A stretch of 64,000 nt of DNA from the NCBI RefSeq assembly GCF_014205255.1, contig NZ_JACHNE010000001.1, positions 8,618,001 through 8,682,000 of the forward strand. Direction: 5' to 3'. This document shows, piece by piece, positions 36,878 through 44,609 of the stretch. Position 1 is the first letter of the stretch, and each line of letters opens with the position of its first letter. The notes below the pieces were generated by a model. The model was not told where the DNA came from. It saw nothing but the letters and a program-made list of their open reading frames with translations, and ran no database searches. The position numbers and the translations under genes are program-made. Source of the stretch: Streptomyces caelestis (GTDB lineage Bacteria; Actinomycetota; Actinomycetes; Streptomycetales; Streptomycetaceae).

Positions 36878-37813
36878 TCAGTGCGGGATGCCGTCGATGA
36901 TCTCGCGGGCACCCTGGCGCAGCAGCGCCACGGCGACCGACGTGCCGAGCGTGGCCGGGTCGAGCCGGCCCGCCCACTCGTGGGCGTTCAGCCGGGTCTT
37001 GCCGTCCGGGGTGAACACACAGGCCCGCAGGGACAGTTCACCACCGCGGTCCACGCGCGCGAACCCGGCGATCGGGCTGTTGCAGTGCCCCTGGAGCACA
37101 TGCAGGAACATGCGCTCGGCGGTGGTCTCCCGGTGGGTGTCCGGATCGCCGAGACCGCTGACCGCGTCGATCAGGTCGGCGTCGTCCTCACGGCACTGGA
37201 GCGCCAGTACGCCCGCGCCGATGGGCGGCATCATCGTCTCGGTGGAGAGGATCTCGCTGATCACGTCCTGCCGGCCGATGCGCTCCAGGCCGGAGACCGC
37301 GAGCAGCAGGGCGTCGGCCTCTCCGGCGGCCAGCTTCGCCAGGCGCCGGTTGGCGTTGCCCCGGAACGGCACGCACTCCAGATGCGGGTGCGTGGCTGCC
37401 AGTTGGGCGACCCGGCGCACCGAGGAGGTGCCGATCCGCGTCCCGGCCGGCAGCTCGTCCAGGGTGAGGCCGCCCGGGTGGATCAGGGCGTCCCGGATGT
37501 CGTCCCGCTTGAGGAACGCGGCGAACACCGTCCCCGCCGGGAGCGGCCGGTCGGCGGGCACGTCCTTCACACAGTGCACGGCGAGATCGGCCTCACCGGC
37601 CAGCAGCGCCGCGTCGACCTCCTTGGTGAACGCGCCCTTGCCCTCGACCTTGGACAGATCGCCCATCCACTTGTCGCCGGTGGTCTTCACCGGTACGACC
37701 TCGGTGCGCACTCCGGGATGGGTGGTGGCCAGCTCGGCCCGGACTCGCTCCACCTGGGCGAGCGCCATGGGCGAATCGCGGGAGACGATACGGATCAGTT
37801 CGGGGACGGACAT
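36878..37813 (-). CDS. hemC: Divergent hydroxymethylbilane synthase (porphobilinogen deaminase) paralogue
   Basis: A 311-residue HemC. The catalytic Asp stretch DLAVHCVKDVPADRPLP, substrate Args in GTSSVRRVAQLA and RGNANRRLAKL, and a Cys in QGHCNSPIAGFA at the dipyrromethane cofactor position are all present. HemC polymerises four porphobilinogen to hydroxymethylbilane for haem and corrinoids. The usual RGNVxTRL is RGNANRRL and GGCxxP is GHCNSP, so it is diverged. No other hem gene is adjacent; the canonical hemC is normally with hemA/hemB, so this is likely a second copy. ATG 37813 begins MSVPELIRIVSRDSPMALAQ. Confidence 0.9.
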   Translation of the reverse strand: MSVPELIRIVSRDSPMALAQVERVRAELATTHPGVRTEVVPVKTTGDKWMGDLSKVEGKGAFTKEVDAALLAGEADLAVHCVKDVPADRPLPAGTVFAAFLKRDDIRDALIHPGGLTLDELPAGTRIGTSSVRRVAQLAATHPHLECVPFRGNANRRLAKLAAGEADALLLAVSGLERIGRQDVISEILSTETMMPPIGAGVLALQCREDDADLIDAVSGLGDPDTHRETTAERMFLHVLQGHCNSPIAGFARVDRGGELSLRACVFTPDGKTRLNAHEWAGRLDPATLGTSVAVALLRQGAREIIDGIPH

Positions 37814-37881
37814 GCGGACACGATAGACCCTCCCGGGTGCCCGCCGGTCCCGTACCTCCCCCGACCGCCCCTCGGCGTACG

Positions 37882-38904
37882 TCAGTTCGGGACGAGGGGC
37901 TCGCTCAGTTCGACCGCGCGCAGGGCCGCGGCGAGGGCCCGCTCGTCGCCCACGTCGAGGGCGGTGTCGGTGAGCTTGATGACGTGTTCGTCGCCGTGGG
38001 CGAGGGCTCGTTCCAGCACCTCCTGCGCCGTGCGGCCGGGCGCGGGGACATGGTCGGCGGGCCCGGGCGGGGCGTACATGGCGGTGACCGCCGCGGACGC
38101 GGTCCACGCCGCGCGCAGGCTCGGCACCCACAACTCGCGCGGCAGACAACCGAGCGTGCGCAGCACGGCGTTGGGGGCTGTCGCCGCGTGCACCAGCATG
38201 GTCGCCTCCCCGTGGCCGTGGGTGGCGTACCGGTGGGTCGCGGCCCGGACCAGTTCGGTCAGGTGTGCCCGTGCCGTCTCCGGGTCGGTCACGTCTTCCG
38301 CCCACAGCGGCAACCGCCGCACGGCCGCCAGCCGGTCGGGAAATCCCCCTCGGGGTTCGGCGAGCGGCGGCACGGCGTCCAGGGACCGCGCCGCACCCGG
38401 CGCGGCGGGCAGGGGTGCGATGCCGGACACGGGGCGGTGCCGGGCCGCCCAGTAGCCCAGGCCGTGCGCGAGTTCGGCGAGCCTCGGCGCGCTCCCGCCG
38501 GCTTCCAGGGCCCGTACGGCGTGGCCGACGCGGATCACCGGATGCGTGGAGCCGCCGTACAGTCCGGGCAGCAACCGTGGCCACCATGCCGCGAGCACGT
38601 CCCGCCACGGCTGTTCGGCGAGGGCCTGGCCGAAGTACCCGATCCAGTCGGCGGCCCGGCGCGGATCTCCCAGCGCCTCGCGCCAGTTGGTGTGAGTCAC
38701 GGGTGCCACGGGTGTGGGGAAGTCCTCCAGCTTGGGCCGGTACAGGTCCAGCCAGCGGTGCACGGCGCCCGCCTGCCCGTGTGCCGCCAGCGCCTCCACG
38801 ACCATGGGGGCGTGGTTGGTGAGCCGGCCGAGCCGCTCCGGCCCCGAGGTGTGGAGCCGTTCGAGGGCTTCTTCGAGTGTCCCTGTCGTGTCGTGCGCGT
38901 CCAT
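37882..38904 (-). CDS. Questin oxidase family protein
   Basis: A 340-residue protein opening with THTNWREALGDPRRAADW and LTNHAPMVVEAL near the N-terminus, and continuing with helical segments rich in Leu/Ala. NHAPM and the later GSTHPVIRVGHAVRAL match the questin-oxidase-like (DUF4243) pattern. The fungal name-giver oxidises an anthraquinone; bacterial members have no known substrate. ATG 38904 starts the frame. It is downstream of the NPP1 gene on the same strand, with a hairpin between them, and upstream of hemC on the same strand. Confidence 0.83.
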   Translation of the reverse strand: MDAHDTTGTLEEALERLHTSGPERLGRLTNHAPMVVEALAAHGQAGAVHRWLDLYRPKLEDFPTPVAPVTHTNWREALGDPRRAADWIGYFGQALAEQPWRDVLAAWWPRLLPGLYGGSTHPVIRVGHAVRALEAGGSAPRLAELAHGLGYWAARHRPVSGIAPLPAAPGAARSLDAVPPLAEPRGGFPDRLAAVRRLPLWAEDVTDPETARAHLTELVRAATHRYATHGHGEATMLVHAATAPNAVLRTLGCLPRELWVPSLRAAWTASAAVTAMYAPPGPADHVPAPGRTAQEVLERALAHGDEHVIKLTDTALDVGDERALAAALRAVELSEPLVPN

Positions 38905-38963
38905 GACAGGACGCTATGCGGCCGCCCCGCGCCGACGGATCGGACGCGGGGCGGAAGCCGGAC

Positions 38964-38991
38964 CCGGCCGGGGCCCTAGGCCCCCGGCCGG
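38964..38991 (-). terminator. Hairpin after the NPP1 gene
   Basis: CCGGCCGGGG pairs with CCCCGGCCGG over an 8-nt loop, 12 bp past the NPP1 stop. No T-run. Confidence 0.65.
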
Positions 38992-39003
38992 ACCGAGCCC
39001 GGA

Positions 39004-39777
39004 TCAGGCGTAGGGATCGAAGGCGATGCCCGAGGGCTTGGCCGACGCGAGGTGGTTGGCGAAATTGCCGTCCTTCAGGCCGAAGTTGGCGCTGCCGAAG
39101 GTGGAGGACGTGAGCTTGTCGCGCACCCCGGCGGGGTAGCCGTTCCAGCCGACCAGCGGCGGGTACTGCCAGGTGCCCTTGTGGTTCTCCGGCGGCTCGT
39201 CGTTCGAGTTCGCGACACGGAAGCAGTGGGTGCGGACGCCGTCCTTGTGGTAGACGATCTTCGGGTGCGTGCCGTCGAAGCGGACCTGCGACGCCGCGTG
39301 CACGCTGAACGAGCCGTGGGCGGACGTCGAGACGTACTTGACCTGGTTGTCCTGTACGAACACCGCCACGTGCTCGAAGTCGTGCCGGTGGCCGCCGATG
39401 CCGCTGCCGGCCACCGCCTGGTCCTTCTCGAAGTAGAGGGCGTACAGGATGGCGCACCAGCCGTTGTTGCACTTGTAGCGCGCGTAGCCGTTGGTGTTGT
39501 CCAGGTCCGAGGCGTCGCGGCAGTCGCCGTTGAGCGCGCCGGTCGGGTCGAGCCCGCCGTTGACCGTGCCGTCCGCGCCGATGGCGGGCGTGGAGTAACA
39601 GCCGTCGGTGTCGTAGTCGTAGGCGGGCTGGAACGTCTTCTCCAGCGACTCCGCGTTGGCGGGCAGCGCCCGCGGCGGGGCGGCGAAGGCCGTGGCGGGG
39701 AAGGCGAGGACGAGGGCGGCGGCACCGGCCAGTCCGGTGAGCCATCTCCTGCGGGGTGCGAACGGGCGTGACGACAC
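39004..39777 (-). CDS. Secreted NPP1/NLP (necrosis-inducing) family protein
   Basis: A 257-residue protein with an N-terminal signal peptide: RRRWLTGLAGAAALVLAFPATAFA, predicted cleavage after AFA. The mature part carries the NLP heptapeptide region as GIGGHRHDFEHVAVF, where plant-toxic NLPs have GHRHDWE, and paired cysteines (CYSTPAIG, DCRDASD, CNNGWC). NLPs bind plant glycosylinositol phosphorylceramides and may permeabilise membranes; the Trp to Phe change and soil habitat leave the role open. GTG 39777 follows GAGGAGG. Alone in its transcription unit. Confidence 0.9.
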   Translation of the reverse strand: MSSRPFAPRRRWLTGLAGAAALVLAFPATAFAAPPRALPANAESLEKTFQPAYDYDTDGCYSTPAIGADGTVNGGLDPTGALNGDCRDASDLDNTNGYARYKCNNGWCAILYALYFEKDQAVAGSGIGGHRHDFEHVAVFVQDNQVKYVSTSAHGSFSVHAASQVRFDGTHPKIVYHKDGVRTHCFRVANSNDEPPENHKGTWQYPPLVGWNGYPAGVRDKLTSSTFGSANFGLKDGNFANHLASAKPSGIAFDPYA

Positions 39778-39917
39778 TGCGTCCTCCTCTTGGGCGCAGC
39801 CCAACGGCTGTGGGGGGAAAGGGAGGTTCAGCTTCCAGGCTGAACGCGTCCATGCCAAGAGGAAGGTGTGATCTCAGAGGTGAATCGCACCCCAACAACC
39901 GGAGTCCCGGCGCCGTT

Positions 39918-40898
39918 TCAGACCATGTCGTCCGGCATGTCGGCCGCCGCCCCCTCGGGCGCGAGATCCGGACGGAGCCGCAGCCAGGACGGCTGCCGCA
40001 GCAGGCCCTCCCGGGTACGGGTGCTGTAGCGGACCTCGCCGACCAGCCGGGGGACGACCCAGTGCGCGCCCGGAGCGCGCGGGGCGGGGTCGAAGGGGCA
40101 GACGTCGGTCGCGGCGGCCCGCAGCAGCCCGGCGAGTTCCGCCCGCTCCGCCTCGCTCCAGCCGGTGCCCACACTCCCGACATAGCGCAGCCGCCCCGCG
40201 GCGCGCTGCCCGACCAGCACCGCGCCGGGCAGGCCGGTGAGCCGTCCTTTGCCGGGCTGCCAGCCGCCGACCAGGACATCCTCGGTGCGCATGTTGCGGA
40301 TCTTGATCCAGGCCCGGGAGCGCACCCCCGGTTCGTACACCGAGTCCAGCCGTTTGCAGACCAGGCCCTCCATTCCGTGCTCGCGCGTGGCGGCCAGGGC
40401 CTCGGCGCCGTGTCCGACGATCGCGGCCGGGGTCGACCAGGAGGGCCCGGTGAGGCCGAGGTCCTCCAGCGCCGCACGGCGTCGTGCGTAGGGGAGCCGG
40501 ATCAGCGAGTGATCCTCCAGATGCATCAGGTCGAACAGCACGAGGTGGACCGGCACCTCCGCCGCCCGCCGCGCCGCCCTCGCGGGCGCGTGTGCCAGAC
40601 CCATGCGGGACTGGAGCAACTGGAAGCTCGCCCGGCCCTGTTCGTCCAGGGCCAGGATCTCCCCGTCCAGCACGGCGGGCGTGGGGCCGAGCGTGGTGCC
40701 CAGCGGCCGCAGTTCGGGGTACGCGGCCGTGATGTCCTCCCCGGACCGGGCGCGCAGCAGCACGCTGCCGTCCCCGGGGAGGTAGACCACCACGCGCTGG
40801 CCGTCCTGCTTGGTCTCATAGGCCCAGCGCGCGTCCTGTGCGGGAGGCGGCAGGGTGCCGGGAGTGGCGAGCATGGGCGGGATCAGCGGCAGGTCCAC
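39918..40898 (-). CDS. ATP-dependent DNA ligase (stand-alone ligase module)
   Basis: A 326-residue ligase. The adenylation motif I is AYETKQDGQRVVVYLPGDG (Lys of KxDGxR), motif III LDGEILALDEQGRASF, motif IV EGLVCKRL and motif V WIKIRN; the C-terminal OB-fold is about 215-320. It seals nicks via an enzyme-AMP intermediate. The length and lack of polymerase or exonuclease domains match LigC-like/LigD ligase modules. Start GTG 40898 is preferred over the ATG at 41048, which would put the 5' end in the MarR promoter. It is divergent from marR; a LigD-type phosphoesterase lies at 47136. Confidence 0.88.
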   Translation of the reverse strand: MDLPLIPPMLATPGTLPPPAQDARWAYETKQDGQRVVVYLPGDGSVLLRARSGEDITAAYPELRPLGTTLGPTPAVLDGEILALDEQGRASFQLLQSRMGLAHAPARAARRAAEVPVHLVLFDLMHLEDHSLIRLPYARRRAALEDLGLTGPSWSTPAAIVGHGAEALAATREHGMEGLVCKRLDSVYEPGVRSRAWIKIRNMRTEDVLVGGWQPGKGRLTGLPGAVLVGQRAAGRLRYVGSVGTGWSEAERAELAGLLRAAATDVCPFDPAPRAPGAHWVVPRLVGEVRYSTRTREGLLRQPSWLRLRPDLAPEGAAADMPDDMV

Positions 40899-41044
40899 GG
40901 GTGAGTTGTGGACGTCCCCGTGCCCGGCCACGCGCGTTTTCCGGGTCTTTCGCCTGAACGGCGTCGGTGCGGGCGTCGGCCTCACCGGCACGCCGCGGCC
41001 GGCGGGTGCTCGATCTGACTCCGGCGCTATATTACTTGAGTTAG

Positions 41045-41065
41045 GCAACGATATGGTAAAGTTGC
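41045..41065. promoter_or_regulatory. Candidate MarR operator
   Basis: GCAAC, 11 nt, GTTGC immediately upstream of the MarR ATG, in an AT-rich patch that also contains TATATT and GATATGG. Divergent MarR regulators usually bind such inverted repeats; here it would repress marR and possibly the ligase gene. Confidence 0.35.
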
Positions 41066-41069
41066 TCGT

Positions 41070-41585
41070 ATGTCCACACCATCGCTCCCCGACGTCCCCT
41101 CACGGGAGGTCGTCGAGATCGAGCGTGCGCTCACCCGCGTCACCTACCTGAGCACGCGCGCCCGTCAGCACGAACGGCTGATGGCCCTGGCGGGCGTGCC
41201 GCTCGACCGTGCCGCCGTCGCGCTGCTGCGGCAGATCGCCGACTCCGAGCCGCTGCGGCCGGGGGAGCTCGCCGCCCGGCTGGGGGTGGAGGCCTCGCAC
41301 GTCACGCGCACCGTGCAGCAGTTGCAGAAGTCGGGCTATGTCACCCGCGTCCCCGACCCCGACGACCGGCGCGCCCAGCGCATCGAGCTCACCGACGCCG
41401 GCCGCCAGGCCATCACCAAGATCCGCGAGGTCGGAGTCCGCGGCATGCAGATGGCCCTGTCCGACTGGTCCCCCGAGGAACTGCGGCAGCTCGCCACGCT
41501 CTTCCACCGCATGGTGGACGACTTCCTCGCCCACTCCGTCGACGAGGTGCCCGAGCCCCGGTCCGCGCCGGCCGGCAGCGCCTGA
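41070..41585 (+). CDS. MarR-family transcriptional regulator
   Basis: A 171-residue winged-helix regulator. DRAAVALLRQIADSEPLRPGELAARLGVEASHVTRTVQQLQKSGYVTRVPDPDDRRAQRIELTDAGR is the complete MarR DNA-binding domain, with the wing DPDDRRAQR. ATG 41070 begins in an AT-rich regulatory patch. Divergent from the DNA ligase gene and convergent with the MFS gene. The ligand is unknown; MarR proteins often respond to phenolics, antibiotics or oxidants. Confidence 0.92.
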   Translation: MSTPSLPDVPSREVVEIERALTRVTYLSTRARQHERLMALAGVPLDRAAVALLRQIADSEPLRPGELAARLGVEASHVTRTVQQLQKSGYVTRVPDPDDRRAQRIELTDAGRQAITKIREVGVRGMQMALSDWSPEELRQLATLFHRMVDDFLAHSVDEVPEPRSAPAGSA

Positions 41586-41631
41586 TCCCCGGGTTCCGCC
41601 GCCCTCGGCGGTGTTCCCACGGGCCGATCCC

Positions 41632-42825
41632 TCACCGTGCGGCCGGGTCACGCTCATCCGCCCGCTCGGCGACCGCGGAGCCCAGCGGTTCCGGCTCGCG
41701 CAGCCGGCACAGCAGCAGCCGGCCCACCGCGGGCAGGGCGACGAGCGGCAGCAGGGCCGTCCGCAGGGACGTCGCGTCGGCCAGCGCCCCGAGCAGGGGA
41801 GCGGCGAGGCCGCCGACGCTCACCGTCAGCCCCAGCGTGACCCCGCTCGCGGTGCCCACCCGCCGGGGCAGAAAGTCCTGGCCCAGCGTGATGTGCAGTG
41901 AGAACGGCACGTACAGGCCCGCCGACGTCAACGCGACGAACAGATACACCGGCGGCCCGGGCACCAGGACCAGACCGGCCACGGCGAGCACCGTCAGGGC
42001 GTACGACCGGCGCACCACCGCCAGCCGCCCGTACCGCTCGGCCAGCCGCCCCCCGGCCAGCGTGCCCACCGCACCACCGGCGTAGAGCACGAACAGCGCC
42101 GCCGTGCCGGTCACGTCGCCGCCACCGGTCCGCTCCCGCACGTACAGCGAGACGAACGCGCTCAGGCCGACGAACACGACCGAGCGGCAGACCACGGCCC
42201 CGGACAGCCGCAGAAAGGACGCCCAGTCGTCCCGGCCCGCGGCGGTGGACGCACCGGCCCCCGCCCCGCCGGACGCGGCCGCGCGTACCGCCGCCGCGCA
42301 CAGTGCCGCTCCCGCCACCGCCGGGACGGCCAGCAGGGGAGAGGCGCGCAGCCCGCCCGTCGCCATCACGGCGAAGACCAGCAGGGGCGCCAGGGCGAAA
42401 CCGGCGTTGCCGCCGAAGGAGAACCAGCCCATCGCCGAGTGCCGGCCCTGCGCGACGGCCCGCGCCACCCGGGCGGCCTCCGGATGGTAGGCGGCCACCC
42501 CTACCCCCGACACGGCGACCACCGCCAGCGTCGACGCGTAGGAGCCGGTCACCCCGCTCAGGGCGACGCCGGCCCCGGCCGTCAGCGCGCTGAGCGGCAA
42601 CAGCCACGGCATCGCCCACCGGTCGGTGAGTACCCCGAACAGCGGCTGCACCAGCGACGAGAGCAGGGAGGCGGCCAGCACGACACCGGAGGCGGCGGCG
42701 TAGGAGTAGGCGCGCTCGGCGACGAAGTACGGCACCAGAGCGGCCACGGCGCCCTGGTACACGTCGACGCAGGCGTGCCCCAGGGACATCAGGGCGACGG
42801 GCCGGTTGCGGCGGGAAGCGGTCAC
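41632..42825 (-). CDS. MFS transporter, FSR-like efflux pump
   Basis: A 397-residue, 12-helix MFS protein. The N-terminal MSLGHACVDVYQGAVAALVPYF and GWFSFGGNAGFALAPLL segments match fosmidomycin-resistance-type (FSR) transporters, and GVTLGLTVSVGGLAAPLLGALAD is in the C-terminal half. GTG 42825 gives a short cytosolic N-terminus. Exports small molecules; substrate unknown. It is divergent from the AraC regulator at 42880, 54 bp away, so the latter probably controls it. Confidence 0.87.
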   Translation of the reverse strand: MTASRRNRPVALMSLGHACVDVYQGAVAALVPYFVAERAYSYAAASGVVLAASLLSSLVQPLFGVLTDRWAMPWLLPLSALTAGAGVALSGVTGSYASTLAVVAVSGVGVAAYHPEAARVARAVAQGRHSAMGWFSFGGNAGFALAPLLVFAVMATGGLRASPLLAVPAVAGAALCAAAVRAAASGGAGAGASTAAGRDDWASFLRLSGAVVCRSVVFVGLSAFVSLYVRERTGGGDVTGTAALFVLYAGGAVGTLAGGRLAERYGRLAVVRRSYALTVLAVAGLVLVPGPPVYLFVALTSAGLYVPFSLHITLGQDFLPRRVGTASGVTLGLTVSVGGLAAPLLGALADATSLRTALLPLVALPAVGRLLLCRLREPEPLGSAVAERADERDPAAR

Positions 42826-42879
42826 CCGGCGATCGTCGCCGCCGGGGAGCCTGGCGCGCTTCCGATAATCTGCCGGACT

Positions 42880-43626
42880 GTGCCGAACATCCGCCACACC
42901 CCGACGGCGCCGACCCGTGCCCAGCGGCTGACCGCCGGCGACCGTATCGACGCGCACCGGCACGACGACCACCAGATCGTCTACGCGGGCTCCGGCGTCG
43001 TCGCCGTCACCACCGACGCCGGCACCTGGTTCGCGCCCGGGACCCGCGCCATCTGGGTCCCCGCCGGCACCGTGCACGCCCACCGTGCCCACGGCCGGCT
43101 CGACCTGCACCTGGTCGGCCTGCCCGCCGACGACAACCCCCTCGGCCTGCACCACCCGGCCGTCCTCGCCGTCAGCCCGCTGCTGCGCGAGCTGATCCTC
43201 GCCTACACCCGCGACCCCGGCGACGACAGTCCCGAGCGCCGCCGGCTGCGCGCCGTCCTGTGCGACCAGCTGCGCCTCTCGCCGCAGCAGCCGCTGCGGC
43301 TGCCGACGGCAGCCGACCCGCGCCTGGCCGCCGTCTGCGCGCTCGTGCACGCCGACCCGGCGGGCGCGGGCACCCTCGATGCCCTCGGCGCCGCGACCGG
43401 GGTGGGGGAGCGCACCCTCAGCCGGCTCTTCCGCAGCGAGTTCGGCATGACGTTCCCGCAGTGGCGCACCCAGTCACGGCTCTACCACGCCCTGCGGATG
43501 CTGGCCGACGGCCTGCCCGTCACGACCGTCGCCCACCGCTGCGGCTGGTCCTCCGCCAGCGCCTTCATCGACGTCTTCCGCCGCTCGTTCGGCTACACGC
43601 CGGGCACGCACAACCGCCGCGGCTGA
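42880..43626 (+). CDS. AraC-family transcriptional regulator
   Basis: A 248-residue regulator. An N-terminal cupin sensor includes DAHRHDDHQIVYAGSGVVAV and AIWVPAGTVHAHRAHGRLDLH (about 20-75); the C-terminal double helix-turn-helix is about 155-245, with TLDALGAATGVGERTLSRLFRSEFGMTFPQWR and SAFIDVFRRSFGYTPG. GATAAT at 42864-42869 ends 10 bp before GTG 42880, so the mRNA may be leaderless. Divergent from the FSR-like exporter and upstream of doxX/peroxiredoxin; either could be its target. Confidence 0.9.
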   Translation: MPNIRHTPTAPTRAQRLTAGDRIDAHRHDDHQIVYAGSGVVAVTTDAGTWFAPGTRAIWVPAGTVHAHRAHGRLDLHLVGLPADDNPLGLHHPAVLAVSPLLRELILAYTRDPGDDSPERRRLRAVLCDQLRLSPQQPLRLPTAADPRLAAVCALVHADPAGAGTLDALGAATGVGERTLSRLFRSEFGMTFPQWRTQSRLYHALRMLADGLPVTTVAHRCGWSSASAFIDVFRRSFGYTPGTHNRRG

Positions 43627-43656
43627 CCTGTCGAAACCCCCGCCGCGGTCACCTCT

Positions 43657-43670
43657 TTACCGTCCAGTAA
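43657..43670. promoter_or_regulatory. Candidate operator before doxX
   Basis: TTAC, 6 nt, GTAA, overlapping a TAATAT box (43668-43673) and 33 bp before the doxX GTG. It looks like a TetR- or AraC-type site over a -10 element. Short and unproven. Confidence 0.3.
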
Positions 43671-43702
43671 TATCGCGCGGCAGGCCATCAGAGGAGAAAA
43701 CC

Positions 43703-44083
43703 GTGTCCCGGTCCGAACGCTCGCCCCTGCTGCTCGCCGGCCTGCTGGCCGCCGCGGGGGTCGCCCACTTCGCCGCCCCACGCCCGTTCGACGCGACCAT
43801 CCCGCGCGGCCTGCCGGGCACACCCAGGACCTGGACCTACGCCAGCGGAGCCGCCGAGCTCGCGCTGGCCACGGGCCTGGCGCTGCCGCGTACCCGCAAG
43901 GCGGCCGCGCTGGCCACGGCCGCCTTCTTCGTCGGGGTGTTCCCCGCCAATGTGAAGATGGCGGCCGACTGGCGCCACCGGCCCACGCCGCAGAAGGCCG
44001 CGGCCTTCGGACGCCTGCCGCTCCAGCTGCCCCTCGTGCTCTGGGCCCGCGGCGTCGCACGGAACGCGGAGGGCCGGTCGTGA
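43703..44083 (+). CDS. DoxX-family membrane protein
   Basis: A 126-residue membrane protein with four hydrophobic segments: LLLAGLLAAAGVAHFAAPRPF, ASGAAELALATGLALP, AAALATAAFFVGVFPANVKMA and LPLQLPLVLWA. HFAAPRPFD and the NVKMA end of helix 3 are typical of DoxX/MauE-like small proteins, which take part in thiol or quinone redox chemistry. GTG 43703 has GAGGAG upstream. It overlaps the peroxiredoxin gene by four bases, suggesting joint redox function. Confidence 0.82.
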   Translation: MSRSERSPLLLAGLLAAAGVAHFAAPRPFDATIPRGLPGTPRTWTYASGAAELALATGLALPRTRKAAALATAAFFVGVFPANVKMAADWRHRPTPQKAAAFGRLPLQLPLVLWARGVARNAEGRS

Positions 44084-44547
44084 CCGCGCGCGTGGCGGCC
44101 GGGGACAAGGTCGAGGACTTCGCCCTGCCCGACGAGACCGGCACCGTCCGCAGCCTGTCCGGACTGCTCGCCGAGGGCCCGGTCGTGCTCTTCTTCTATC
44201 CGGCGGCCCTGACCCCCGGCTGCACCGCGCAGGCCTGCCACTTCCGCGACCTCGCCGCCGAGTTCGCCGCCGTCGGCGCACACCCCGTCGGCATCAGCGG
44301 GGACACCGTCGAGCGCCAGCAGGAGTTCGCCGGACAGCACGCCCTCGGCATGCCCCTGCTGTCCGACGCCGACGGCACGGTCCGCGAGCGGTTCGGCGTG
44401 AGGCGCGGCTTCTCCCTGGCCCCGACCAAGCGCACCACGTTCGTCATAGGGCAGGACCACACCGTCCTCGACGTCGTACGCAGCGAACTGCGCATGAACG
44501 CGCACGCCGACCGGGCGCTCGCCGCCCTGCGCGCTCACCGGAGCTGA
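44080..44547 (+). CDS. Peroxiredoxin (BCP/AhpC-TSA family)
   Basis: A 155-residue thioredoxin-fold peroxidase: FALPDETGTVRSLSGLLAEGPVVLFFYPAALTPGCTAQACHF, where the first Cys of TPGCTAQAC is the peroxidatic residue and the second, five positions on, matches BCP-type enzymes. It reduces H2O2 and organic peroxides. Start GTG overlaps the doxX stop (GTGA). RTTFVIGQDHTVLDV lies in the C-terminal part. Confidence 0.93.
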   Translation: MTARVAAGDKVEDFALPDETGTVRSLSGLLAEGPVVLFFYPAALTPGCTAQACHFRDLAAEFAAVGAHPVGISGDTVERQQEFAGQHALGMPLLSDADGTVRERFGVRRGFSLAPTKRTTFVIGQDHTVLDVVRSELRMNAHADRALAALRAHRS

Positions 44548-44609
44548 CAGGCGTCACGCATGCTCCGCCGCGGTTGATACAGGGCGGCAAAGGGATAATC
44601 CTGGACGAT

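Noticed and set aside
37814..40477. Long in-frame extension upstream of hemC on the minus strand
   Set aside because: The extension overlaps the questin oxidase, NPP1 and ligase genes in another frame. HemC homology begins at ATG 37813.
41033..41045. GAGTTAGG upstream of marR as a third fructan operator
   Set aside because: Only 8 bp match the fructan operator, the local palindrome is absent, and the flanking genes are unrelated.
40899..41048. ATG 41048 as the ligase start
   Set aside because: The added 50 residues are Arg/Pro-rich without ligase homology, and this start would lie within the AT-rich MarR promoter.
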